Positions 36,049-44,273 of a stretch of DNA of 64,000 nt are shown piece after piece; the first letter of the stretch is position 1; each line of letters begins with the position of its first letter. Under the pieces are notes generated by a model. It saw nothing but the letters and a program-made list of their open reading frames with translations. It was not told the origin of the DNA and made no database searches. The DNA comes from Thermoflexus sp042408815. GTDB lineage: Bacteria > Chloroflexota > Anaerolineae > Thermoflexales > Thermoflexaceae. Location: NCBI RefSeq assembly GCF_042408815.1, contig NZ_JBHOQR010000024.1, forward strand, positions 62,001 through 126,000. Direction: 5' to 3'. The translations under genes were made by a program, and so were the position numbers.

Positions 36049-36740
36049 GCCGCTGGACCCCGGCCATGCTGCTGGGTATGCTGACGCTGATGGCGGAAAT
36101 CGCTCTCCCGGCCCTTCGGTGTCGAATCCCTCCAAGGGGAAAACCCCTGCTGGAGATCAGCGCGCCGCTCATCGCGGGGCCGCTTCCGCTGGGCCTTGTG
36201 TTGGGGGCGGGATGGATCAGCCTGCGGGAAGCGGGGCTGGTGGGGCCGCTCCGCTTCGCCCCCGGGGCGTTGCTGGGATGGCTTCCCGCGGATTGGGTCC
36301 GGGGTATCGGGCTGGCCGGCCTTTATGGAGGATGGACGCTGCTGGCCCTCTGGGGCTCTGGCCTCTGGAGGCCATGCCCGGTCCCGTGGAGCGAAAGGCT
36401 GGAGGAAGCCTTCACGGCCCTGGCCCGGGAGGCCCTGCTGGCCCTGGGGCGAGGGATCCTGATCGCGGCATGGTTTCCTCAAAATCCCCTTCCGGCCGCC
36501 TGGGTGGCCTTCGGGGTCTGGTGGGGCACGCGGCGGAAGTTCGGAAGCGATCCGGAGGTGGCCCAGAGGCCGGCGATCTGGGGGAGTGCGCTAACATCCA
36601 CGGCCCTGTTCGGCCTCACCGGCCATCTCTGGCTCAGCGCAGCGCTCCATGCCCTGGTTGCCGCGCTGCTCGCCGGGCCCAAAACGCCCCCCGCCCCTCA
36701 GGGGTTCTCGGTCCTTACGGACCGCGATCATTCCCTGTAA
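36045..36740 (+). CDS. Integral membrane protein, function unknown
   Basis: 231 residues with five to six hydrophobic segments, rich in Leu, Gly, Ala and Trp; no family motif recognised. Its ATG overlaps the histidine kinase stop by four bases, so they are coupled and it may be an accessory of that sensor. The last 50 codons overlap antiparallel the 3' end of the methyltransferase on the other strand. Confidence 0.68.
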   Translation: MSRWTPAMLLGMLTLMAEIALPALRCRIPPRGKPLLEISAPLIAGPLPLGLVLGAGWISLREAGLVGPLRFAPGALLGWLPADWVRGIGLAGLYGGWTLLALWGSGLWRPCPVPWSERLEEAFTALAREALLALGRGILIAAWFPQNPLPAAWVAFGVWWGTRRKFGSDPEVAQRPAIWGSALTSTALFGLTGHLWLSAALHALVAALLAGPKTPPAPQGFSVLTDRDHSL

Positions 36741-37343
36741 ATGCCAGGGCCCATCCCAACCGGACCATTCTTGAAACGCCAGGCCGGCCTCCTGAGCCCG
36801 GAGACGGAAAACCTCCAGGAAGGAACCCTCTCCCCGGGGTTGGGTCGTCCATCGGTAGAGGATCCGGAGTATTCCCATAAGAAGGCCTGGCCCCGCAGGC
36901 CAGGCGCCGAGCAGCACTACGAACCGACCGCCCGGCCGCAACACGCGGGCGGCCTCCTGCCAGGTGGCGGGCTCCAGGACGAAAGGAGCCGGGAAAGTGC
37001 TCACCACGGTATCGAAAGTTTGGTCGGAAAAGGGCAGAGCCTGCGCTCGACCCTGGACCAGAGGGATCGCGAAGCCCGTTCGCCGCTGCGCCCGGCGGGC
37101 CATCGGGAAGGAAAGATCCAGCCCAACCGGGCGGAGGCCCCGATGAGCCATGGCCGCCAGCAGATGACCCGGGCCCTGGCCGATCTCCAGCACCCGCATC
37201 CCTTCCACGTGCTCCAACGCCGAGATTGCCCATTTTGTCCAGCGCCCGGCCGAGACCAGGGCGGCAATCCCCTCATAGGCCCAGGATCCCTCGTGATAGA
37301 GCCAGCGGAAGAACGCCTGCATCAGCGCGGAGATCCATCCCAT
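36591..37343 (-). CDS. Class I SAM-dependent methyltransferase (Methyltransf_11 type)
   Basis: 250 residues from ATG 37343. SAM-binding motif I VLEIGQGPGHLLAAM, acidic end of motif II VGLDLS, motif III/IV ALPFSDQTFDTVVSTFPAPFV, and LRPGGRFVVLLG are those of small-molecule methyltransferases (UbiE-like). Substrate unknown. The last ~45 residues (after GMIAVRKD) are low-complexity Gly/Glu/Arg and are encoded antiparallel to the membrane protein gene, so the true functional end may be near 36740. The start is set by motif spacing; the SD is weak. Confidence 0.8.
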   Translation of the reverse strand: MGWISALMQAFFRWLYHEGSWAYEGIAALVSAGRWTKWAISALEHVEGMRVLEIGQGPGHLLAAMAHRGLRPVGLDLSFPMARRAQRRTGFAIPLVQGRAQALPFSDQTFDTVVSTFPAPFVLEPATWQEAARVLRPGGRFVVLLGAWPAGPGLLMGILRILYRWTTQPRGEGSFLEVFRLRAQEAGLAFQEWSGWDGPWHLQGMIAVRKDREPLRGGGRFGPGEQRGNQGMERCAEPEMAGEAEQGRGC

Positions 37344-37430
37344 GAACCCACCCCCGGATGATGAGGTTTTCCGGGCCGGGATCATCGCTCCGGGCGAGGC
37401 GATCGGCTTCAATTAGGGGCGATCATATGA

Positions 37431-37957
37431 CAGAAGAAAACCACGATGCGCCCCACGGGCGGGGCCGTCGTGATGGACTCCTTTCCATATCCCCCGAACG
37501 GGATCGTGGGGCTGGATGATGAATTCATCCTCTTGTTCAAGAAACCGGGTCGATCGGAATGGCCTCCGTTGGAGATCCGGGAGGCTTCCCGGTTGGCCCG
37601 CACGGATCCTCCGGCGGGAGCAGGGGCTGCCGCCGGTCGATCCGCCCCCAGATGACCAGCCCCGGGTGAAGGAGGCTCAGCCACTGGTGGATCCAGGGCT
37701 CTTGCGCTTCGACAAGGAGGCTATGTTCGGCCTCGCTATGTGGGCCGACAGGCCGAATCGATCCGCGCGTGCGCCCCTCGCACCCTCAAGGAGTGGGAAC
37801 GTTATTACTTCGATAACGTTCGTCCAGAAGGCCCCCTGCTGGGTCGTGATATGCGGGAGCATCTTAAGGAGGTCGCCCGAAGGCTCTACGTGAGGACCCG
37901 CATTTAGAAGAGGCGGTAATCGGGGATATCCGGAAAGAGCTCCAGCGGCTTGGCTGA
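37431..37957 (+). pseudogene. Frameshifted remnant of a DNA methyltransferase, possibly with R-M partner
   Basis: Protein-like segments occur in different frames without a full open frame. Frame of 37431: QKKTT...GGAVVMDSFPYPPNGI then DDEFILLFKKPG and EIREASRL, which resembles the segment of beta-type DNA N4/N6 methylases before their TRD. Another frame from about 37598 gives LPPVDPPPDDQPRVKEAQ. Back in the first frame, after a TGA at 37653, comes RTLKEWERYYFDNVRPEG and REHLKEVARRLYV. The last frame gives EDPHLEEAVIGDIRKELQ and stops at 37957. At least three frame changes mark it as decayed. The methylase identity is from memory of family motifs; the second half may be a type II restriction enzyme tail. 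Confidence 0.6.
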
Positions 37958-37972
37958 GAGGCGGGCGTTTGG

Positions 37973-38893
37973 TCATCCAAAGCGCCTCCGTCGTGCTCCC
38001 AGCGCGACCCAGCTTTCCTCGATCCAGCGGCGCGTCACGGTGAGGCCGGTGGCCTCCAGGGCCCGGCGGACGGCTTCCTCCTGTTCCCCGTGGAAGAACC
38101 CGGAGACCACCAGCCAGCCCCTCGGTTGCAACAACTCCACGATGCCCCGCTCGCAGAAGCTGCAGATCACCGGGGCCACGATATTCGCCACAACTCCATC
38201 GAAGCGTTCGCCCAGGGCACGGGCCTCCTCCAGGGAACCCCGCATTACCACCACGCGATCCGCCACCCGATTGCGAATCATGTTCTCCTGCGCCACCTGC
38301 ACCGCCACCGGATCGACGTCCAGAGCCCAGACCCGGGCGGCACCCCGCCGGGCCGCCGCGATCGCCAAGATCCCGGAGCCCGTACCTAGATCCAGAACCC
38401 GATCCCCTGCTCGCACCCACTCCGCGATGGCCTGGAGGCACATCCGTGTGGTGGGATGGGTGCCCGTCCCGAAGGCCATCCCGGGATCCAGTTCGATCAG
38501 CAGATCGCCCGGCTCCAGCCGCGCGGTCCGCCAGCTGGGCCGGATCACAAAGGGGCCCACCCGCAAGACATCATAGTGGGCCTTCCATGCCTCCTCCCAC
38601 ATGGTCTCATCCAGCTCCCGGAACTGGGGCGGCGGGAAGGGGAGGACCTGACGCAGATGCCAGAGTCCCTCCTCGATGCGCTGCCGCGCCGTTTCCCAAT
38701 CCCCGGTCATCGGCAGGTAGACCCGGAGGGTGAGGATCGGTGGGGGCAGGCGGGGACGCTCCCAATCGGTGTCATCGGTCTCGATGGGGCCATAATCATA
38801 GGCAATGCCATGAGGGGCATAACGGGAGAGCACCTCTGCGATATTGTCCGCCAGCTCCGTGGGCACCCGCACCGAGATCTCCAGCCAGCGCAT
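37973..38893 (-). CDS. prmA: Ribosomal protein L11 methyltransferase
   Basis: 306 residues. Trimethylates L11. The N-terminal substrate-recognition part starts MRWLEISVRVPTELADNIAEVLSR split here as MRWLEISVRVP and ELADNIAEVLSR; the SAM domain has DLGTGSGILAIAAARRGA, ALDVDPVAVQVAQEN and the catalytic-type VVANIVAPVI. FGTGTHPTTRMCLQ is diagnostic. ATG 38893 follows AGAGGG. Directly behind dnaJ, an arrangement common in bacteria (grpE-dnaJ-prmA). Confidence 0.94.
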   Translation of the reverse strand: MRWLEISVRVPTELADNIAEVLSRYAPHGIAYDYGPIETDDTDWERPRLPPPILTLRVYLPMTGDWETARQRIEEGLWHLRQVLPFPPPQFRELDETMWEEAWKAHYDVLRVGPFVIRPSWRTARLEPGDLLIELDPGMAFGTGTHPTTRMCLQAIAEWVRAGDRVLDLGTGSGILAIAAARRGAARVWALDVDPVAVQVAQENMIRNRVADRVVVMRGSLEEARALGERFDGVVANIVAPVICSFCERGIVELLQPRGWLVVSGFFHGEQEEAVRRALEATGLTVTRRWIEESWVALGARRRRFG

Positions 38894-38942
38894 CGGACAA
38901 ACCCTCTGCCGGTTTCCGCCGATCCCGCAGAGCACGGAAGCG

Positions 38943-40067
38943 TTACCCGCCGAGAAGCTCCCGCAGGCGCTCCAGGAACCCCTTCTCCGGTTTCTGCACG
39001 CCGCCCTCCGGTAAGGTGCGGGCCAGCTCCTGGAAGAGTTTCCGCTGTTGCGGGGTCAGACGCGTCGGGATCTCCACCTGGACCACCACCAGCAGATCCC
39101 CTCGCCCATTGCGGCGCAAGTGAGGGATGCCTCGGCCTCGCAGGCGGATCACATGGCCCGGCTGGGTGCCCGGCGGGATCTCCACCGTCTCCTCCCCTTC
39201 CAGGGTGGGCACCCGGATCCGATCGCCTAGGGCGGCCTGAGCGACGTTCACGGTGACCTGGACGATCAGGTCATCCCCCCGACGGCGGAAATACGGATGG
39301 GGCTGGACTTTCACCTGAACATAGAGATTGCCCGGCGGCCCGCCGTTTTCCCCGGGCTCTCCCTCGCCCGGCAGCCGGATCTGCATCCCATCGTCCACCC
39401 CCGCTGGGATCCGCACCGCGATCCGACGGCGGGTGAGCACCCGCCCTTCCCCATCGCACTCTCGACATGGAGAGGCAATCACTTCCCCTGTCCCCCGACA
39501 GGTCGGGCACGAGGTGACCTGGACGAAGGAGCCCAGGAATGACTGGCTCACCCGCCGAACTTCCCCTAGCCCTCCACAGGTAGGGCAGCGAGTGGGGCCT
39601 GTCCCGGGCTCCGCGCCAGATCCCCGACAGCGAGGGCATGGCTCGTTGCGCATCACCTCGATCTCCTTCTCCCCCCCTAGCGCCGCCTCTTCGAAGGTCA
39701 ACGTCACCTCCGTCTGGAGGTCCGCCCCCCGTCGGGGGGCCCGGCGCATCCGAACCCGCGGCCCGAAGCCGAAGAGATCCTCAAACAGGTCCGCAAACAA
39801 ATCCGTGAAATCCGCCGGCTCCGGGCGGACCCCTCGGCTCTCCAGGCCGGCATGACCATACATGTCATAGATTCGCCGCTTCTCCTCGTCGGAGAGGACG
39901 GCGTAGGCCTCATTGATCTCTTTGAACTTTTCCTCGGCGTCCGGAGACTTGTTCACATCCGGATGATATTGGCGGGCCAGACGGCGATAGGCTTGTTTGA
40001 TCTCCTCCAACGTGGCGTTTCGCGGGACGCCGAGGATCTCATAGTAGTCCTTGCGGGATGCGCTCAT
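38943..40067 (-). CDS. dnaJ: Chaperone protein DnaJ
   Basis: 374 residues. Hsp40 co-chaperone of DnaK. J-domain 1-70 with HPD in YHPDVNK; a Gly/Phe-rich part that is short here (FTDLFADLFEDLFGFGP); zinc-finger domain with four CxxCxGxG repeats (CPRCRGSG, CPTCGGLG, CPTCRGTG, CRECDGEG); C-terminal substrate-binding domains. The second and fourth repeats deviate slightly from the consensus but keep the Cys pairs. No dnaK in the window. Downstream of grpE by about 50 bases. Confidence 0.96.
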   Translation of the reverse strand: MSASRKDYYEILGVPRNATLEEIKQAYRRLARQYHPDVNKSPDAEEKFKEINEAYAVLSDEEKRRIYDMYGHAGLESRGVRPEPADFTDLFADLFEDLFGFGPRVRMRRAPRRGADLQTEVTLTFEEAALGGEKEIEVMRNEPCPRCRGSGAEPGTGPTRCPTCGGLGEVRRVSQSFLGSFVQVTSCPTCRGTGEVIASPCRECDGEGRVLTRRRIAVRIPAGVDDGMQIRLPGEGEPGENGGPPGNLYVQVKVQPHPYFRRRGDDLIVQVTVNVAQAALGDRIRVPTLEGEETVEIPPGTQPGHVIRLRGRGIPHLRRNGRGDLLVVVQVEIPTRLTPQQRKLFQELARTLPEGGVQKPEKGFLERLRELLGG

Positions 40068-40116
40068 GGAGCCTCACTCTGATGTCGGACCACTGTTCAC
40101 AGTTGTGCCACCGGCG

Positions 40117-40740
40117 TTATATCCCTGTCTTCCCTTCCGATTCGTCCCCTGGAGCCTCAGGCACAGACTCAACCTTGCGGGCCACCTTCACCAGGGTGGG
40201 GCGGAGCACCCGATCGCCCAGCTTATAGCCTTTCTGCAGCTCCTCCACGATCTGACCATCCTCAAAGCCCGGCACGGGTTCGTAAAGCACCGCTTCATGC
40301 AGCATGGGATCAAAGGGATCGCCCGGTTTCACCTCGATAGGCTGCACCCCTTCAGACTCCAGGGCCAGCTGCAGCTTGCGGTAAATCAGAGCAACCCCTT
40401 CCACCCAGGTCAGATGACGTAGGTTGTCCGGAAGGGTCTGCAGGGCCCGCTCGAAGTCGTCCATGATCGGCAGGAGCTTGCGGATGAACAGCGCCGTCGC
40501 CTCCGCAGCGAACTGCGCCCGCTCAGCCTCCACCCGCTTGCGATAGTTGGCGAAGGCGGCCCGCTCCCGCTGCCAGCCCTCCAGGTATTCCTGAGCCTGC
40601 GCCCGCGCCGCCTCCAGCTCCTTCTTTAACGTCTCGAGCTGGTCCATCAGCGAGGCTTCTGCTTCCGCCACCGCCGCCTCCTGGGGCGTCGGCGAAGCCT
40701 GTCCCTCTTCCGGTTGCCGAACCACACCATGCTCCTCCAC
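40117..40740 (-). CDS. grpE: Nucleotide exchange factor GrpE
   Basis: 207 residues. Releases ADP from DnaK. N-terminal acidic/Ala-rich tail, long coiled coil (about 30-90, EGWQRERAAFANYRKRVEAER), and the C-terminal beta domain with FDPMLHEAV and KGYKLGDRVLRPTLVKVA, the GrpE signature. No CIRCE-like inverted repeat was found in the 80 bases upstream; an AT-rich GATAAAATAATTAGGAG there could give a -10 plus SD. It may also be read through from pyrD. Confidence 0.95.
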   Translation of the reverse strand: MEEHGVVRQPEEGQASPTPQEAAVAEAEASLMDQLETLKKELEAARAQAQEYLEGWQRERAAFANYRKRVEAERAQFAAEATALFIRKLLPIMDDFERALQTLPDNLRHLTWVEGVALIYRKLQLALESEGVQPIEVKPGDPFDPMLHEAVLYEPVPGFEDGQIVEELQKGYKLGDRVLRPTLVKVARKVESVPEAPGDESEGKTGI

Positions 40741-40819
40741 GGTTCCACCTCCATCCCTTCGAGCTATCCAGCGCCGCAGGTAGCAGAACTCCTAATTATT
40801 TTATCCCAGATCCGGCCCC

Positions 40820-41782
40820 TCATTCCCGATGCGCCTGGCCGCGGATCTCCTGCAGGCACCGGACGCCGTGGGCTTTCATCCATTCCTCCATTTCCCTCCG
40901 GATAGCCTGGAAGGCTCCCAGCCCGCGATAGGCCACCGCCGAGCCCACGCCCACCGCCGTCGCCCCCGCCATGAGCATCTCGATGGCATCTTCCCCGGTG
41001 AGGATCCCACCGGTGCCAATGATGGGGATGCGCACCGCCCGGGCGATCTCGTAAACACATCGGACGGCGATCGGCTTGAGGGCGGGCCCCGAGAGGCCCC
41101 CCTCGCGGTTGGTGAGGATCGGCCGGCCCGCCTCAATGTCGATCACCATCCCCGGCATCGTGTTGACGGCAGTGATGGCATCCGCGCCCGCCTCCTCCGC
41201 CGCCCGGGCGATGCGAGCAATGTCCGGCACGTTGGGGGACAGCTTGGCGATGACCGGGCAGGACACCGCCGCCTTCACCGCCGCCACGGCCTCCGCCGTG
41301 GCCCGGGGGCTGGCGGCGAACATCTCGCCGTATTCCGCCGCCACGTTGGGACACGAAAGGTTCAGCTCGATCATATCCGGCGCGGCCGCCGTTAGGATCC
41401 GCGCGACCTCCACAAACTCCTCCACGCTGGCGGCGAAGACACTGGCGATCAGGGGAACGCCCATGGCGGCCAGCTCAGCCCGGGCCTCCTGGAGGATAGC
41501 GGCCATCCCCTCGGCCCCCGGGTTGGTCAGGCCCACCGCGTTGATGAGTCCGTGCCCCCAATCGAGAAGGATCGGGCTGGGATGCCCGGCCCGGGGAAGC
41601 CGGGTGGCCGACTTGGCAGTGATGGCCCCGGCCCCCAGGCGGGCCAGGCGGACCATTAGCGAAGCGCTGGTCCCCAGGATCCCGGAGGCCAACACCAGCG
41701 GGTTCGGCAGATGCACCCCCGCGATCTCACAGGAAAGATCCAACGAGGAGGCCCATTCGGATTCCACCGGATGATCCCCCAT
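40820..41782 (-). CDS. pyrD: Dihydroorotate dehydrogenase, class 1
   Basis: 320 residues. FMN enzyme that oxidises dihydroorotate to orotate. The catalytic Cys is in NLSCPNV, and LPNPLVLASGILG, IAKLSPNV, GGLSGPALKPIA and GTGGILTGEDAIEML fit class 1B enzymes (NAD-dependent), which normally pair with a PyrK iron-sulfur flavoprotein; no pyrK is in the window. Start ATG 41782 has GGAG at 8 bases; a GTG at 41791 is less likely. Fourth gene of the pyr operon. Confidence 0.95.
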   Translation of the reverse strand: MGDHPVESEWASSLDLSCEIAGVHLPNPLVLASGILGTSASLMVRLARLGAGAITAKSATRLPRAGHPSPILLDWGHGLINAVGLTNPGAEGMAAILQEARAELAAMGVPLIASVFAASVEEFVEVARILTAAAPDMIELNLSCPNVAAEYGEMFAASPRATAEAVAAVKAAVSCPVIAKLSPNVPDIARIARAAEEAGADAITAVNTMPGMVIDIEAGRPILTNREGGLSGPALKPIAVRCVYEIARAVRIPIIGTGGILTGEDAIEMLMAGATAVGVGSAVAYRGLGAFQAIRREMEEWMKAHGVRCLQEIRGQAHRE

Positions 41783-41867
41783 CCAGGACACTCCATACTG
41801 GGGATTCGTAACGATCTGCCTGATCGGACCTCCGTAGGTGGCAGTCTGGCCTCATCCATCGCGTTCC

Positions 41868-43262
41868 TCACCCCGAGGCCGAAGGGGCTGGCCTCAGCCC
41901 CAGAGCCTTTCGGATCCGATCCCCTTCGGCCGAGGGGATTTTCCCCTCTATGACCAGGGCATCCAGCAAAGCAGTAAGGGTGGCAACCGCATGGACCCGA
42001 TAGCCGGCGGCCTCCAGCTCCTGTCGTCCCCCCTGCTCTCGATCCACCAGGACCACAATGTCGGTGACCCGTAAGCCTGCCTCCTCCAGCGTCTGGATCA
42101 CCTCTCGCTTGCTGGCCCCGGTCGTCAGCACATCGTCCAGGATCACCACCGTCTCCCCGGGATGGAAGTCCCCCTCAATTCGCTGGGCGGTTCCGTAGGT
42201 CTTCGCCTCCTTCCGCGGATACAGCAGAGGACGCCCGATCCGGAGCGCCACCGCGGTCCCGATCGGCAGCGCGGCGTAGGGAATGGCCGCCAGGCGATCG
42301 AACGTGAGGCGCTCCAGAAGGGCCGCATACATTCCAGCCACCCGCTCCAACAATTGAGGGAAGGCCACAAGGCGACGCAGATCTAGATAGATCGGCGACC
42401 GCTGGCCCGACTTGAGGACGAACTCCCCGAAGCGGATGCAGCCGGTTTCATACAGCCAGCGGGCCAGGGTGCGGGGGACAACGGAAGGAGAGGACATCCC
42501 CTGCAGGCGCTCGATGAGAAATCGGGCCGCTGCGCCCGGGTCCGACGCCTCCAGGATCTCCCGGGAGGCGGCGATCAGGGCCGGGGGACCGGCGAGGATC
42601 CGCACGGTTTCCGGATCCCCCCCTTGAGGCCCAACCCCCGGGATCAGGAACCAGCGATCGGGGGCCATACGGCGCAGGGCGGCCAGGGCCCCCGAAGCCG
42701 TCGCCCCAACCACAAAGCCGATCCGCTCGCTCCCAGGCCAGCCCTGGACCTGACGGGCCAGGGCCTGATAGAAGGGCTCCCCCCCAACCTGTAGCTCCTG
42801 CACGGCCTCCGCACCCGGGTTCGAGGTCCGGATCAGAAGGAAGATCCCCCGGCCCTCCCGGCTCAGAAACGGGCGTAATGCCTCCGGACCCAGGAAAGGG
42901 CTCAGCGTCACCGCGTCCGCTCGCAGGACATCGAAAGCGAACTGGGCATAGGCCTCGGCGGTCCACCCGATATCCCCGAACTTCCCATCCAGGATCACCG
43001 GGATCTCCGGCGGGATCGCCGCCCGAACTGCCCGCAAGCTCTCCAGACCGGAAACGCCCAGGGCCAGGTAGAAGGCCAGGTTGGGCTTGTAGGCCGCAGC
43101 GAACTCCGCGGTGGTTTCAATCACCCAGCGCAGGAAGGCCAGGGTCGGATCCGGATGCTGGCGCGCCCATCCTGGAAGGCGCGCCGGCACCGGATCCAAG
43201 CCCACGCACAGTCCCAGCCGGGCTGGCCCGGTCCGCGCGCCCAATCGGTCGAAGAACTCCAT
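41868..43262 (-). CDS. pyrF-pyrE: Bifunctional orotidine 5'-phosphate decarboxylase / orotate phosphoribosyltransferase
   Basis: 464 residues, a fusion making UMP from orotate in two steps. N-terminal half (1-265) is OMP decarboxylase of the second bacterial type with the catalytic ILDGKFGDIGWT and substrate-binding PGVGPQGGD. C-terminal half (about 280-464) is orotate phosphoribosyltransferase with the PRPP motif VVILDDVLTTGASK and KSGQRSPIYLDLR. Domain order is the reverse of eukaryotic UMP synthase (OPRT first). Sits 15 bases after pyrB. Known from some Chloroflexota genomes. Confidence 0.95.
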   Translation of the reverse strand: MEFFDRLGARTGPARLGLCVGLDPVPARLPGWARQHPDPTLAFLRWVIETTAEFAAAYKPNLAFYLALGVSGLESLRAVRAAIPPEIPVILDGKFGDIGWTAEAYAQFAFDVLRADAVTLSPFLGPEALRPFLSREGRGIFLLIRTSNPGAEAVQELQVGGEPFYQALARQVQGWPGSERIGFVVGATASGALAALRRMAPDRWFLIPGVGPQGGDPETVRILAGPPALIAASREILEASDPGAAARFLIERLQGMSSPSVVPRTLARWLYETGCIRFGEFVLKSGQRSPIYLDLRRLVAFPQLLERVAGMYAALLERLTFDRLAAIPYAALPIGTAVALRIGRPLLYPRKEAKTYGTAQRIEGDFHPGETVVILDDVLTTGASKREVIQTLEEAGLRVTDIVVLVDREQGGRQELEAAGYRVHAVATLTALLDALVIEGKIPSAEGDRIRKALGLRPAPSASG

Positions 43263-43277
43263 GGCCGATCCTCCAGC

Positions 43278-44273
43278 TCATGCCTTGCCCAGCACGGCGG
43301 CCAGCAGGGCCATCCGGATATAGAGGCCGTTGGCCACCTGGCGGAAATAGGCCGCCCGCGGATCCCGATCCACTGCCGGGTCGATCTCTCCCACCCGGGG
43401 GAGTGGATGCATGACGATCATCCGCTCCTTGGCCCGCTTCATCAGCTCCGGTGTGATCACGTAGTAATTCTTCACCTGTTCGTAGGCGTTAAGATCGGTG
43501 AAACGCTCCTTCTGCACCCGAGTCACATACAGCACATCCACCTCTTCGATCACATCCGCCACGTCGTAGGTCTCATAGACCGGGATCCCCTTCGCCCGGA
43601 CTTCATTCATCAGGTCCAGCGGCAGCCGCAAGATCTCCGGCGACACGAAAGACAGCCGCACGTCATACATGGTGAGCAGCTTGGTCAGGGAGTGCACCGT
43701 GCGCCCGAAGCGGAGATCCCCCACCATCGCGATATGCAGGCCGTCGATGCGGCCCAGCTCCTCCTGGATGGTGAAGAGATCCAGCAGGGCCTGGGTGGGA
43801 TGTTCCCCGATGCCATCGCCGGCGTTGATCACGGGGACCTCCGCCACATCGGCAGCAATCTTCGCCGCGCCCACCTCGGGATGGCGCAGGACAATGATGT
43901 CGGAATATTGCTCCAGGGTCTTGATGGTGTCGGGCAGGGACTCCCCCTTGGCCACCGAGGAGAACTGGACGCCCTGGGTGATGGGAATGACGGCCCCGCC
44001 CAGGCGCTCCATCGCGGCGATGAAGGAGGAGCTGGTGCGTGTGCTGGGCTCGTAGAAGACACAGGCCATCACATAGCCCCTGAGAAGATCGCAGGCGCCC
44101 ACGCGGCGGACCAGCTCCCGCATCTCCTCAGCCACCTCGAAGAGATAGGCCAGGTTCTCCCGGTTGAACTGGGAGACCGAGAGGATATCCTGCATGTAGA
44201 AGCCGTTGTGGGGGTTCACCGGCTCCCGCGGAGCGACGCCATCGAACTGGAACAGGCGCGGTCGACTCACCAT
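43278..44273 (-). CDS. pyrB: Aspartate carbamoyltransferase, catalytic subunit, CAD-like
   Basis: 331 residues. Forms carbamoyl aspartate. The carbamoyl-phosphate loop FYEPSTRTSSSF, GEHPTQALLD, and HPLPRVGEI with VDRDPRAAYFRQ are intact. The wording of the sequence (VINAGDGIGEHPTQALLDLFTI, MVGDLRFGRTVHSL, NGLYIRMALLA) is strikingly close to the ATCase domain of eukaryotic CAD. An extra ~25 N-terminal residues precede the core. CAAGGAGGTG lies before ATG 44273. No pyrI regulatory chain is seen. Overlaps the pyrC end by seven bases. Confidence 0.95.
   Translation of the reverse strand: MVSRPRLFQFDGVAPREPVNPHNGFYMQDILSVSQFNRENLAYLFEVAEEMRELVRRVGACDLLRGYVMACVFYEPSTRTSSSFIAAMERLGGAVIPITQGVQFSSVAKGESLPDTIKTLEQYSDIIVLRHPEVGAAKIAADVAEVPVINAGDGIGEHPTQALLDLFTIQEELGRIDGLHIAMVGDLRFGRTVHSLTKLLTMYDVRLSFVSPEILRLPLDLMNEVRAKGIPVYETYDVADVIEEVDVLYVTRVQKERFTDLNAYEQVKNYYVITPELMKRAKERMIVMHPLPRVGEIDPAVDRDPRAAYFRQVANGLYIRMALLAAVLGKA

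Noticed and set aside
37653..37655. TGA inside the methylase remnant as selenocysteine
   Set aside because: Neighbouring residues are not a redox motif, and other frame changes show decay.
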